From Metabacillus halosaccharovorans (GTDB lineage: Bacteria; Bacillota; Bacilli; Bacillales; Bacillaceae): 64,000 nucleotides of DNA. How positions within the stretch are numbered: the first letter of the stretch is position 1; every line of letters begins with the position of its first letter. Both the position numbers and the translations under genes were made by a program. The notes beneath the pieces were generated by a model. That model had not been told where the DNA came from and made no database searches. It saw nothing but the letters and a program-made list of their open reading frames with translations. Location of the stretch: NCBI RefSeq assembly GCF_002019635.1, contig NZ_KV917371.1:2028001-2092000 (forward strand), given 5' to 3'. Of the stretch, positions 38,712-46,868 are shown one piece after another.

Positions 38712-38900
38712 ATGAATAAATGTCCGATATGTAATGGTGAAAATAACTGTGGAATTTTGGATAAGAAGGCATCTTGTTGGTGTATGGACATAACGATCCC
38801 AGAAAAGGTACTTGCTCTTTCTGGAAGTAATAAGGATCGTTGCATATGCTTAACATGTATTCTCAAAGATTGGGATCAAACGATAAATTTGAAGAAGTGA
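38712..38900 (+). CDS. Cysteine-rich CWC-family protein
   Basis: A 62-residue protein with eight Cys: CPICNGENNCG near the start, then ASCWCMDI around residues 21-28 (the CWC motif) and DRCICLTCIL near 43-52. The spacing suggests a small zinc-binding domain of the cysteine-rich CWC family; its role is unknown. GAAGAAAGG lies upstream of the ATG. A good terminator follows. It lies between the small minus-strand ORF and proI and has no clear partner. Confidence 0.82.
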   Translation: MNKCPICNGENNCGILDKKASCWCMDITIPEKVLALSGSNKDRCICLTCILKDWDQTINLKK

Positions 38901-38920
38901 GACAATACTGGAATAAATGA

Positions 38921-38953
38921 GGAGTGCTTTGTAAGCACTCCCGTTATTTTTTA
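38921..38953 (+). terminator. Terminator of the CWC gene, facing proI
   Basis: GGAGTGCTT pairs with AAGCACTCC around TGT, then CGTTATTTTTT; it overlaps the end of proI, which runs the other way. Confidence 0.82.
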
Positions 38954-39780
38954 TATGATATAAGTTCTTCTGAAAACATGGATTTTAACTCTTCTGATCT
39001 TTCAGTAGCACGTCTTATGCATGAAATAAACGCATCCTCAACCTGTCTTTCTTTGAGAATGGAGATTCCGGCTTCTGTTGTCCCATTTGGGCTCGTTACT
39101 TCTTTTCTTAACTGGGAAGGATGTTTGTCTGACACAGCAATCATCTCAGATGCCCCAAGTAATGTTTGAACAATTAAATCACGAGCAACAAAAGGATCTA
39201 GTCCTACGTCAACTGCCGCTTTTTCCATTGCTTCTACCAGGTAGTAAATATAAGCAGGACCACTGCCTGATAGACCTGTAACAGCATCAAGTTGTTTTTC
39301 TTCAACAATTTTACATATACCAATTGCTTCAAAGAGAGTTTTACATCTATTCATTTGATTAGGTGTAACATTTTGACTGCCGGCAATGGCGGTTGCTGAC
39401 TTAAGAATGGCTGCAGAAGTATTTGGCATCGCCCGAACAATTGCTGCTTCTTTTCCAAGTATATTTTCAATCGTATCGATAGAGATACCCGCTAATACAG
39501 ACACAATAACCTGTTTATCGATCAAATGCTGAACACCATCAAGTCCCGCTTTCACATCTTTAGGCTTCATGGCTAGAACAATAATTGATGCATCTTTCAC
39601 TAGTTTTTGTTTATCATGGGTTGTTTCAACACCATACTTTTGAGAAAATTCATGTAATCTTGCTGAATTTGATCGATTTGCCACTATTATTTGTCCTGCA
39701 GTAAATACTTTACCTTTAATAAGTCCTGCAACCATAGCCTCAGCCATGGAACCCGCTCCGATAAACCCTATTTTATCCAT
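38944..39780 (-). CDS. proI: Pyrroline-5-carboxylate reductase (proline biosynthesis)
   Basis: Last step of proline synthesis: reduces pyrroline-5-carboxylate with NAD(P)H. The N-terminal Rossmann motif is IGFIGAGSMAEAMVAGL (residues 4-20), followed by AMKPKDV, VRAMPNTSAAI (about 115-125) and the C-terminal signature GLSGSGPAYIYYLVEAM through LGASEM and EVTSPNGTTEAGI. Length 278 residues. AAGGAGT lies before the ATG. The long minus-strand leader is a T-box with a proline specifier, so the gene responds to uncharged tRNA-Pro. ProI is chosen over proC and proG names by its B. subtilis position (yqjO). Confidence 0.93.
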   Translation of the reverse strand: MDKIGFIGAGSMAEAMVAGLIKGKVFTAGQIIVANRSNSARLHEFSQKYGVETTHDKQKLVKDASIIVLAMKPKDVKAGLDGVQHLIDKQVIVSVLAGISIDTIENILGKEAAIVRAMPNTSAAILKSATAIAGSQNVTPNQMNRCKTLFEAIGICKIVEEKQLDAVTGLSGSGPAYIYYLVEAMEKAAVDVGLDPFVARDLIVQTLLGASEMIAVSDKHPSQLRKEVTSPNGTTEAGISILKERQVEDAFISCIRRATERSEELKSMFSEELISYKK

Positions 39781-39794
39781 TTTTATGACTCCTT

Positions 39795-40062
39795 ACTTTT
39801 AAAATAAAAAGCCATTCCGCCCTTACAACATAAGGACGGAATGGCTCCGCGTTACCACCTTGATTGGAGTGAATCATACTCCCAGCTTTTAAGTCTTTAT
39901 CGCAGACATACGGTTAGGTTTACCTAACAGCTCCTGGGGTAGGTTCAAAAAAATGGTGGGCAATGGAGTTTTTCAGCCTTAGAACTCCAATCTCTATTAC
40001 TCCATTTTTTTTACTAGTCCCAATCAACGCTAAAACTTATTTTCTATACATTAAATTAAATT
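39795..40062 (-). ncRNA. T-box riboswitch, proline specifier, leader of proI
   Basis: On the minus strand the leader contains the T-box core AAGGTGGTAACGCGG (39846-39860), then a terminator: GCCATTCCGTCCTTA pairs with TAAGGGCGGAATGGC, followed by TTTTTATTTT. Further upstream GAACCTACC has the usual GAA-codon-A specifier form with CCU (Pro) at 39941-39943. Uncharged tRNA-Pro would stabilise the antiterminator and let transcription enter proI. The 5' limit is set from the promoter. Confidence 0.88.
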
Positions 40063-40069
40063 TTTATTC

Positions 40070-40099
40070 ATTATGCAGTGATGGACAGGTCCTTGTCAA
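40070..40099 (-). promoter_or_regulatory. Promoter of the proI T-box leader
   Basis: On the minus strand TTGACA (40094-40099), an 18-base spacer and CATAAT (40070-40075). The transcript would start near 40063. Confidence 0.75.
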
Positions 40100-40210
40100 G
40101 CTTTTTAAAGGTGTATGGATCTGTGAATTATTTGAATATAATGACTAAAAGAGTGTCTTCATTGTAAAATATGTCTATCTGACGTTTTTAGTTATGGATG
40201 AATGGCTTAA

Positions 40211-40428
40211 AGGTTTGATTGTTTTAGAAACATCGGACTTGTACATAAATTTTTAGTGGATAAACTGGTGACTGCTTTTGATGTTTGCAAAGCACTTTTC
40301 TCTGCCATTTACGTTAAGCAGCTTTATTGATAATGTCGGAAACTGCTGGATGGCTTGACTATTTACAAGAAATCGGTCAAATTAAAATCGATGAAACAAA
40401 TGAAAAATATTTATATTATGCTACCTAA
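40211..40428 (+). pseudogene. yqjP: Remnant of a YqjP-like metallo-beta-lactamase-fold gene (3' end only)
   Basis: Two frames give one family-like C-terminus: DKLVTAFDVCKALFSAIY VKQLY from 40259, then, after a one-base shift near 40325-40330, MSETAGWLDYLQEIGQIKID and a stop at 40426. Without the shift the text would read through as QLY-x-x-MSETAGWLDYL. No metal-binding HxHxDH half exists upstream; 40149-40210 is closed by stops. The position directly before yqjQ matches yqjP in B. subtilis. So the gene has lost its 5' part and is frameshifted. A sequencing error could explain the shift but not the missing half. Confidence 0.55.
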
Positions 40429-40448
40429 AGCGGTAAGAGGTGATCCAT

Positions 40449-41243
40449 TTGAATGCACGTATACAAGGCTGCTATGTTGCAATTACTGGTGCTTCCGGCG
40501 GAATTGGAGAAAAGATTGCAATTGAATGTGCGAGACATGGGGCACATTTAGTTTTATTGGCGAGAAGAGAAGAGCTTTTAGCCAAACTTTCTGAACGGAT
40601 TCAGAATGATTATGGTGTATCGTGCTACTATTATTTACTGGATGTTCAGGATGTTCACTCGATACAACAAGTATTTTCAACCATTGAATCAGAGATTGGA
40701 CAAATTGACATACTTGTCAATAATGCCGGATTCGGTATTTTTAATGAAGTTCTTCATTCTTCACTTGATGAAATGAAGAACATGTTTGAAGTAAATGTGT
40801 TTGGCTTAATTGCCAGTACGAAGATGGTGTTGCCTTCAATGGTGAAAAGAAGAAGAGGTCATATTATTAATATTGCTTCACAAGCTGCTAAAATTGCTAC
40901 ACCTAAATCAAGTCTTTATTCTGCGAGTAAGCATGCAGTATTGGGTTTTACAAACAGTCTTCGTATGGAGGTAAAGCCACACAATGTATTCGTCACCTCA
41001 GTTAACCCGGGGCCAATTAAAACAGATTTTTTCACTATTGCCGATAAGGAAGGAAATTATGTGAAAAATGTAGAACGTTGGATGCTTGATCCTGATAAGG
41101 TTGCGCGTATTATCGTTGCTTCAATGCTTACCCCAAAGCGGGAAATTAATTTACCTGGCTGGATGAATGCGGGCAGTACAATCTATCAAATTATGCCAAA
41201 TCTGTTTGAAAAACTGGCTGGAAATGCGTTTTTTAAAAAATAA
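40449..41243 (+). CDS. yqjQ: Short-chain dehydrogenase/reductase YqjQ
   Basis: NAD(P)-dependent oxidoreductase, classical SDR: cofactor motif TGASGGIGE (about residues 13-21), NNAGFG near residue 92, catalytic Ser in NIASQAAK, and Tyr-x3-Lys in YSASKHA (about 158-164), with PGPIKTDF after it. Length 264 residues from TTG 40449, chosen because AGAGGTG lies six bases upstream; GTG 40440 is a possible longer start. The substrate is unknown. It follows the yqjP remnant, and the acetyltransferase gene starts 51 bases downstream. Confidence 0.88.
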   Translation: MNARIQGCYVAITGASGGIGEKIAIECARHGAHLVLLARREELLAKLSERIQNDYGVSCYYYLLDVQDVHSIQQVFSTIESEIGQIDILVNNAGFGIFNEVLHSSLDEMKNMFEVNVFGLIASTKMVLPSMVKRRRGHIINIASQAAKIATPKSSLYSASKHAVLGFTNSLRMEVKPHNVFVTSVNPGPIKTDFFTIADKEGNYVKNVERWMLDPDKVARIIVASMLTPKREINLPGWMNAGSTIYQIMPNLFEKLAGNAFFKK

Positions 41244-41294
41244 CTTTTTTTCAACAGCTATATAAGGAGAGTTAAATATAAAAGGAGTTCTTCT

Positions 41295-41837
41295 ATGATT
41301 GAGTTAAACTATTTTAACCGTAGGCAAATACCTCAGCTAATAAGCTGGATTGAGACACCGGAGTTTCTACTCCAATGGGCAGGACCGACGTTTCGCTTTC
41401 CGTTGACTGAACAGCAAATTGAAAAGTACATTGAGAATGCCAATTCAGATCGTTCTACTTCATTTGTTTACAGCGTTTTGTTAAAAGAAACAAGAGAAGT
41501 GATTGGACATATTGCTTTAACGAATATTGATAGAGAGCATAAGTCTGCCCGAGTGGGAAAAGTATTAATTGGGGATCAACGTGTCCGTGGTAAAGGGATT
41601 GGATACTTGATGATGAAAGAAGTATTGAAAATTGCTTTTGAACAGTTGGATTTGCATCGAGTAAGTCTTGGCGTTTTTGACTTTAATACGTCAGCTATTG
41701 TTTGTTATGAAAAAGCAGGGTTTAAAAAGGAAGGTTTACTTCGTGAGTGTAGAAAAATTGGAAATCAATATTGGAGCCTCTGGGAGATGAGTATATTAGC
41801 CCATGAATGGCAGAAAACTTATAAAGTATTAAGTTAG
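41295..41837 (+). CDS. GNAT-family N-acetyltransferase (RimJ/RimL-like)
   Basis: Acetyl-CoA-dependent transferase of 180 residues. The GNAT fold shows in LKETREVIGHIALTNID, the acetyl-CoA loop motif VLIGDQRVRGKGIGYLMMKEVL (about residues 93-114) and the final HRVSLGVFDFNTSAIVCYEKAGFKKEG. This last segment resembles RimJ/RimL-type enzymes that modify protein N-termini or small amines. The substrate cannot be told. AAAGGAGT precedes the ATG. It is probably in a short unit with the methyltransferase gene 51 bases downstream. Confidence 0.82.
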   Translation: MIELNYFNRRQIPQLISWIETPEFLLQWAGPTFRFPLTEQQIEKYIENANSDRSTSFVYSVLLKETREVIGHIALTNIDREHKSARVGKVLIGDQRVRGKGIGYLMMKEVLKIAFEQLDLHRVSLGVFDFNTSAIVCYEKAGFKKEGLLRECRKIGNQYWSLWEMSILAHEWQKTYKVLS

Positions 41838-41888
41838 GACACTCACTGTCTTAACTCAGGAGAAAAGGCTAGTAAAGGTGGAAAACGC

Positions 41889-42833
41889 TTGGTTGATCAG
41901 AAACAGAAGTTTATTTACACATTTTCATGTCATGAAGATGAGATTTCTTTATGTCAATTAGAAATGCGGTCATTATTTGGGTTTTACACAGGAACTAACA
42001 TACTTGAAAGCTCTGTGCAAATTAATCCAAGCCGAAGTCCGTTTATAAAAGAAAGAATTGATATAATTTATAAGGCAGATTGTTTAGACGAACTCGTTCA
42101 GAAGGTGAGTGGCTATCAGGCTGAAAAGACGTTTAAAGTAATTGTAATTGAACATAGTCAAGCTATCGATTTGCAAAAAATAGGCTTTGAGCAAAGGCGT
42201 AAAATTGAACGGGAAATTGGATTGCAATTATCAGGGCAAGTAGATTTACAAAATCCTGATCAGCTTTTTGCAGTTATAAAGGTAAAAGATCACTGGGTGT
42301 TCGGACATTATAAAAAAAGTGAATCCATTTGGTTATTCCATCAAAAAAAGCCCAATAATTATTCGACAGCTCTGAGTACCCGGGTGGCTAGAGCGGTCGT
42401 AAACATTGCTGTTCCAACGATTGCGGATAAAAAAGTCATTGACCCTTGCTGTGGCGCCGGAACTGTAATCATAGAAGCATTATCGATGGGGATTGATATC
42501 GTAGGAAGTGACTTGAACCCTCTTGTTACCCGACCTGCTCGTGAAAACATTGCTCATTTTGGTTATAAGGCAAAGGTTTTATTAAGAGATATACGGGATG
42601 TGACCGAAAGGTATAATGTTGCGATTATTGACATGCCTTATAATCTCTGTTCTGTTTTAGAGCCGGAAACACAGCTTGAAATGCTTAAAAGTGCACGGGG
42701 GTTTGCCGGAAAAGTTGTTGTTATTACAACTGAAACAATTGACCCTTTAATTGAAAGGGCAGGTTTTACTATCACAGATCGGTGTGTGGCTAAAAAAGGG
42801 AGCTTTTCGAGACAAATTCTTGTTTGTTGTTAA
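41889..42833 (+). CDS. TRM11-like SAM-dependent (RNA) methyltransferase
   Basis: A 314-residue protein with a THUMP-like N-terminal part of about 150 residues and a C-terminal Rossmann methyltransferase. The SAM motif is DPCCGAGTVIIEAL (about residues 185-198), followed by GSDLNPLVTRPARENI and the catalytic-loop variant DMPYNLCS at about residues 246-253 in place of the (N/D)PPY motif. This layout fits enzymes that methylate guanosine or adenosine exocyclic nitrogens in tRNA or rRNA. The start is TTG 41889 after AAAGGTGG. The exact target is unknown. Confidence 0.8.
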   Translation: MVDQKQKFIYTFSCHEDEISLCQLEMRSLFGFYTGTNILESSVQINPSRSPFIKERIDIIYKADCLDELVQKVSGYQAEKTFKVIVIEHSQAIDLQKIGFEQRRKIEREIGLQLSGQVDLQNPDQLFAVIKVKDHWVFGHYKKSESIWLFHQKKPNNYSTALSTRVARAVVNIAVPTIADKKVIDPCCGAGTVIIEALSMGIDIVGSDLNPLVTRPARENIAHFGYKAKVLLRDIRDVTERYNVAIIDMPYNLCSVLEPETQLEMLKSARGFAGKVVVITTETIDPLIERAGFTITDRCVAKKGSFSRQILVCC

Positions 42834-42837
42834 CAGT

Positions 42838-42872
42838 AAAGAGCCTATGATCTCATTAGGCTCTTATTTTCT
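42838..42872. terminator. Bidirectional terminator between the methyltransferase gene and yqzH
   Basis: AAGAGCCTA pairs with TAGGCTCTT over a nine-base loop, followed by ATTTTC; yqzH ends against it from the other side. Confidence 0.75.
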
Positions 42873-43065
42873 ATTCTTGATTCGTTAAATAGCTATATAC
42901 AACATCCTCTACGACCTCATACCACTCACTTTCCTCGTTTTTATCAACTGTAATTTTCTGTATTAAGTAAATGTTATCCTCCTCTGAAAGAGGGTCTACA
43001 TCCAGATTTCGGCCGTATTGGAGAAAGCTTTTTTTAAGCATCTTTTTTAATATCTGGTCTTCCAT
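42871..43065 (-). CDS. yqzH: YqzH-like small protein
   Basis: A 64-residue, mostly helical and acidic protein beginning MEDQILKKMLKKSFLQYGRN and ending VVEDVVYSYLTNQE. It resembles YqzH of B. subtilis in length, in the MIxKSFxQYG-type start and in position before the uvrX locus. AGAGAGGTGG lies upstream of the ATG on the minus strand. No function is known for the family and no motif suggests one. It is divergent from the SOS operon. Confidence 0.78.
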   Translation of the reverse strand: MEDQILKKMLKKSFLQYGRNLDVDPLSEEDNIYLIQKITVDKNEESEWYEVVEDVVYSYLTNQE

Positions 43066-43166
43066 TTTCCACCTCTCTATTGGTAGTATACCGTTTTTGT
43101 ATGAGTTTTTCGATCACGCTTAACATTGGAATTTGTCGTTTTCTTGGGGAAAACTACCATTGAAAT

Positions 43167-43219
43167 CGAACGTATATTCCCTTAGTATATAGAATATAAT
43201 AAACGCGAACATATATTCT
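43167..43219 (+). promoter_or_regulatory. Two LexA (DinR) box-like sites before uvrX
   Basis: CGAACGTATATTCC (43167-43180) matches CGAACRNRYGTTYC at all but one position; CGAACATATATTCT (43206-43219) at all but two. The second ends 19 bases before the uvrX start. Both together suggest SOS repression. Confidence 0.65.
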
Positions 43220-43238
43220 ATTTTAGGAGAAAGTAGCT

Positions 43239-44501
43239 ATGATTGAAAACTACGATCAATTGCCGAAACGAAAGATTCTTTGCATTGATATGAAAAGCTT
43301 TTATGCAAGCTGTGCTGCCGTTTTACTGGGATTAGATCCATTAACTTGCTATTTAGCTGTTGTAGGTGATAAGGATCGGCAGGGAAGCATTGTCTTGGCA
43401 GCTTCTCCACGACTTAAAAAGGAATTTGGCATTAAAACAGGTTCAAGACGTTTTGAAGTACCAAATGATCCCCGTATCGCCATTGTGGATCCGAAAATGG
43501 GGATGTATATTAGGATCTCAACAGAATTAACAAAGTTGTTTCACCGCTATGTACCAAAGGATGCTATTCATACTTATAGTGTGGATGAAAGCTTTATTGA
43601 AGTAGACGGTGTGGAACATATTTGGGGAGACGCACAGACAATTGCGAAAAAAATTCGCGATGATATGGAGCGTGAATTTGGCCTTCCAAGTGCAATTGGC
43701 ATCGGTCCTAATATGCTGTTAGCTAAAGTTTGTCTAGATACTGAAGCGAAAAAGAAAGGTGTGGCAGAATGGACATACGATGATGTGAAAAAAAAGCTTT
43801 GGAAGCTCGAGCCATTAAGCGAAATGTGGGGAATCGGCTCAAGAGTACAAAAAACACTAAACCGAATGGGAATCTCTAATGTGGGTCAGCTTGCAAATTA
43901 TCCTCTTAAGCTGCTTGAAAAGAAGTTTGGGGTAATGGGAAACCAGCTTTACTATCATGCGTGGGGCGTGGATTTATCTGAAATTGGAGCCCCGATCATG
44001 CAAGGGCAAATCAGCTTTGGAAAAAGCCAAATTTTACTTCGTGATTACCCGGATCCGGAAGAAGTAAAGCATGTCATATTAGAGATCAGTGAAGAGGTTG
44101 CCCGCAGAGCACGTCAGCATGGAAAGGCCGGCCGAACAATTAGTCTTGGAATTGGATATAGCCGCGATGAGTTTGGCGGAGGATTTTATCGTTCTAAAAC
44201 AATTGATGAGCCGACCAATATCACCATGGATATTTATGAAACATGCCTGCAATTGTTTGAAAAGTTTTATGCAAACAAAACGGTGAGAAAAATTTCAATT
44301 GCGCTTTCAAACATTGAAAATGACTGTGAAATGCAGCTTGATTTGTTCCGGCCAAACCGTGCAAATCAGCGAACACTGGGGTATGTTGTAGACTCAATTC
44401 GTCATAAGTATGGCTCAGATGCCATCTTACGTGCTGTATCTTATACTCCAGCTGGAACAGCGAAGCATCGCGCGAAGCTTGTTGGAGGCCATAAAGCGTA
44501 G
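43239..44501 (+). CDS. uvrX: UvrX/PolY2 (YqjW-like) Y-family DNA polymerase
   Basis: Damage-inducible translesion polymerase, 420 residues. Catalytic residues are in CIDMKSFYASC (about residues 16-26) and YSVDESFIEVDG (about 113-124); GIGPNMLLAKVCLDTEAKK and the helix-hairpin-helix WGIGSRVQKTLNRMG follow, and a clamp-binding QLDLF is near residue 366. The Cys after SFYAS (AS-C-A) and the insert before the second motif are typical for UvrX/UmuC-type proteins rather than DinB. LexA box-like sites precede it. It is the second Y-family polymerase in this window. Confidence 0.93.
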   Translation: MIENYDQLPKRKILCIDMKSFYASCAAVLLGLDPLTCYLAVVGDKDRQGSIVLAASPRLKKEFGIKTGSRRFEVPNDPRIAIVDPKMGMYIRISTELTKLFHRYVPKDAIHTYSVDESFIEVDGVEHIWGDAQTIAKKIRDDMEREFGLPSAIGIGPNMLLAKVCLDTEAKKKGVAEWTYDDVKKKLWKLEPLSEMWGIGSRVQKTLNRMGISNVGQLANYPLKLLEKKFGVMGNQLYYHAWGVDLSEIGAPIMQGQISFGKSQILLRDYPDPEEVKHVILEISEEVARRARQHGKAGRTISLGIGYSRDEFGGGFYRSKTIDEPTNITMDIYETCLQLFEKFYANKTVRKISIALSNIENDCEMQLDLFRPNRANQRTLGYVVDSIRHKYGSDAILRAVSYTPAGTAKHRAKLVGGHKA

Positions 44502-44611
44502 GTAGAAACCAATAGATATGGCTTTTGCCTATTTCACCAAAGGAAAAGCTGCGTTTGTCTCTCCTTCGAATATTGTATAAAAACGTATTCGCTTTTGAGG
44601 GAGGATATCAA

Positions 44612-45268
44612 GTGGAAATGAATCAATCGTGTTTATCATATGTGGCTTTAGGTGATTCCTTGACAGTCGGAGTTGGAGCATCATTTTTAACACCCGGATT
44701 TGTCGGGCGCTATGCGAGATTAACTGAAAAAACTCTAGATAGACGTGTGATAACGAATATCTTTGCAAAATCGGGAATTGAAAGTAGCAGTGTACTGGAT
44801 ATTGTAAGCAGTGAACCACTACATGACAAAATAAATCGTGCCAATATCATCACCATTACTGCCGGTGGAAATGATCTTATCCAAGCAAGTAAAGACTTTA
44901 TTGAATCACGTGATCAAACAGAAATTGCACAATCAGTCAAAGAGTGTCACAGCAATATGATGAAAATAATGCAGACAATTCATGAACTGAAAAAAGATTG
45001 TGGTGTACCATATATTGTGTATTTACTTAATCTATACAATCCGTTACCACAAATCACATTGGCAGATAAGTGGGTTCGATTGTTTAATCAACAGTTAAGC
45101 AGCTTTGATAACAAAAAAACAATTAGAGTTGTTGATATTTATACAGTATTTAAAGATAGGCAAGAAGAGCTTTTATCTGGAGATCGTATTCATCCAAATA
45201 GTTTTGGATATCAAGAGATAGCAAACACATTGCTTCAATTAGGCTATCCAAAAGAATTTAATGAATAA
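44612..45268 (+). CDS. GDSL/SGNH-family esterase-lipase
   Basis: SGNH hydrolase of 218 residues. Block I is YVALGDSLTVGVGA with the nucleophile Ser near residue 14, block III is ITAGGNDL (about 86-93) and block V is DRIHPNSFGYQ with Asp and His near the end. No signal peptide is visible when the GTG at 44612 is used, so it may be cytoplasmic. GGGAGGATATCAA precedes that GTG; the frame runs further up to 44525 without a ribosome site. It lies between uvrX and the YolD gene, an unusual place. The substrate is unknown. Confidence 0.83.
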   Translation: MEMNQSCLSYVALGDSLTVGVGASFLTPGFVGRYARLTEKTLDRRVITNIFAKSGIESSSVLDIVSSEPLHDKINRANIITITAGGNDLIQASKDFIESRDQTEIAQSVKECHSNMMKIMQTIHELKKDCGVPYIVYLLNLYNPLPQITLADKWVRLFNQQLSSFDNKKTIRVVDIYTVFKDRQEELLSGDRIHPNSFGYQEIANTLLQLGYPKEFNE

Positions 45269-45292
45269 TAGTAGTGAAAGCAGGGGTAAACC

Positions 45293-45625
45293 ATGATACG
45301 AGATAGAGGGAATATCAAATGGACATCGATGATGCTTCCCGAACATGTTAAATTGCTAAGAGATTGGTCTGAAGAAGATACGTATCAAGAAAGGCCGGAG
45401 CTTGATGAACAACAGTTAGAGCAGTTTAACGAAACAATTTGCATGGCGATGGAGGAGCATATGGAGCTTGTTTTTACTTACTATAAAGATCATTTCTTGC
45501 ATACATGTTCAGGGTATGTGCACTATATAGACCCCATTCGGCATATATTACGAATTGTTGATGAACAATCAGGAAATCAACTTACATTACCTCTTCACGA
45601 CATCATTGATGTTAAACAAAAATAA
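45293..45625 (+). CDS. YolD-like protein (YqjX counterpart)
   Basis: A 110-residue protein of the YolD-like family: DRGNIKWTSMMLPEHVKLLRDW at the start and YVHYIDPIRHILRIVD near residues 76-91. This family is regularly encoded beside UvrX-type polymerases, including B. subtilis yqjW-yqjX. From memory it has been compared to UmuD, though without the peptidase. Here the GDSL gene stands between the two. A stem-loop follows its stop codon. Confidence 0.82.
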   Translation: MIRDRGNIKWTSMMLPEHVKLLRDWSEEDTYQERPELDEQQLEQFNETICMAMEEHMELVFTYYKDHFLHTCSGYVHYIDPIRHILRIVDEQSGNQLTLPLHDIIDVKQK

Positions 45626-45654
45626 GAGGATGAATCCTTATGAATCATCCTCTT
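45623..45654 (+). terminator. Stem-loop at the end of the uvrX-GDSL-YolD unit
   Basis: TAAGAGGATGA pairs with TCATCCTCTTA across a ten-base loop. The T run is poor (CTCATTTACTC), so termination may be partial. Confidence 0.55.
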
Positions 45655-45788
45655 ACTCATTTACTCACCTAACATATTATTTTACGTTTCCTCATTTGAA
45701 ACACATAGTACCCCATTGTAATAACAACTTCATAGTATAGAAAAAAAACCAGTACAAATAATAACGTTGAAAGTAGGTGAGGAAGAAA

Positions 45789-46868
45789 TTGGGACCAATA
45801 AAATTTCCGTTATTAGTTTTTATGCTGATGCTGACAATAGGTTTATTTGCACATGTCCAAACCATCCCTGCTTTATTATCTGTTACCGGACGAGATGCTT
45901 GGCTGACAATCATCATAACGATTGTACCAACGGTCATCTGGCTATTCGGATTAAGCAAGCTATTAAAATTAATGGAAAAAATAAGTGTGACGGAATGGAA
46001 GAGAACACTATCACCGGTAAAATACTATCTCCTTGTTAGTCCACTTATTGTATACCTATTCCTATCAGCGTATATAACGACAAAAGATATTGTCATGTGG
46101 AGCCATATATCATACATTCCGGATATCAATTATAGCATAATCGTTGTTGCATTTTTGTTTTTATGCTTTATTGGGACAAGGTCAGGAGTTAAGTCTTTGG
46201 CGATATTAAGTGGGATTTTATTGCCGCTTGTTTCGGCATTAGGCTTCTTTGTTATGACCGTCAATGTAAAGAAAAAAGAGTATGAACAATTATTACCACT
46301 TATTGAGCATGGGTGGTCCCCCGTATTTCAAGGTTTAATATATACATTACTTCCTATAGTGGAATTATTTATTCTTATAATTATACCTTCTATACATAAA
46401 CACAAAATTGGGATTGGAAAACTACTCATAGTAGGGGGCATTATATTAGGATTAATGCTCGGACCGACAATTGGGGCAATAGCAGAATTCGGTCCATTGC
46501 AAGCCTCTGAATTTAGGTATCCGGCATTTGAACAGTGGAGAATTCTAACAATAGGTAATTATTTTTCACATGTGGATTTTTTTGCAATATATCAATGGCT
46601 TTCAGGGGGAGTACTTAGAACCAGCTTATACATTTTGTTAGCTAATCAACTGCTAGTAAGGAAAGAAAAAGGGAAATATTCCGTCATTATCTGCTATCTT
46701 TGTCTTGTTATATTTTGTTTATATCGAGTCGATCAGAATACATTTTATGAACTTCTTTACGTTTATTTTATGCCGATTGCATTAGGAGTATTAGTTATTC
46801 AAATAACAATCATATTTGTCTACTTGCATATTAAAAATCGAAAAAAGAAGATTGAGGAGGTAGGATAG
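45789..46868 (+). CDS. Spore germination receptor, B-type (GerAB-like) permease subunit
   Basis: Integral membrane protein of 359 residues with about ten hydrophobic segments, of the amino acid-polyamine-organocation type to which GerAB/YndE belong; this subunit is thought to hold the germinant site. Segments KFPLLVFMLMLTIGLFAH and YLLVSPLIVYLFLSAYITTKDIV (in pieces) are family-like. The start is uncertain: TTG 45789 has AGGTGAGG six bases upstream; GTG 45777 is the longer choice. It is first in the operon, ahead of the A-type gene. The germinant is unknown. Confidence 0.85.
   Translation: MGPIKFPLLVFMLMLTIGLFAHVQTIPALLSVTGRDAWLTIIITIVPTVIWLFGLSKLLKLMEKISVTEWKRTLSPVKYYLLVSPLIVYLFLSAYITTKDIVMWSHISYIPDINYSIIVVAFLFLCFIGTRSGVKSLAILSGILLPLVSALGFFVMTVNVKKKEYEQLLPLIEHGWSPVFQGLIYTLLPIVELFILIIIPSIHKHKIGIGKLLIVGGIILGLMLGPTIGAIAEFGPLQASEFRYPAFEQWRILTIGNYFSHVDFFAIYQWLSGGVLRTSLYILLANQLLVRKEKGKYSVIICYLCLVIFCLYRVDQNTFYELLYVYFMPIALGVLVIQITIIFVYLHIKNRKKKIEEVG

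Noticed and set aside
39963-40148. 61-residue plus-strand ORF opposite the proI leader
   Set aside because: It runs over the T-box leader and promoter, lacks a ribosome site, and the minus-strand signals explain this stretch.
43239-45625. Idea that uvrX-GDSL-YolD is a phage defence or phage-derived module
   Set aside because: No integrase, capsid, repressor or nuclease gene is near, and the polymerase-YolD pair is a normal chromosomal SOS locus in Bacillus.
45555-45740. 61-residue ORF starting inside the YolD gene
   Set aside because: Shadow frame; crosses the stem-loop and has no ribosome site.
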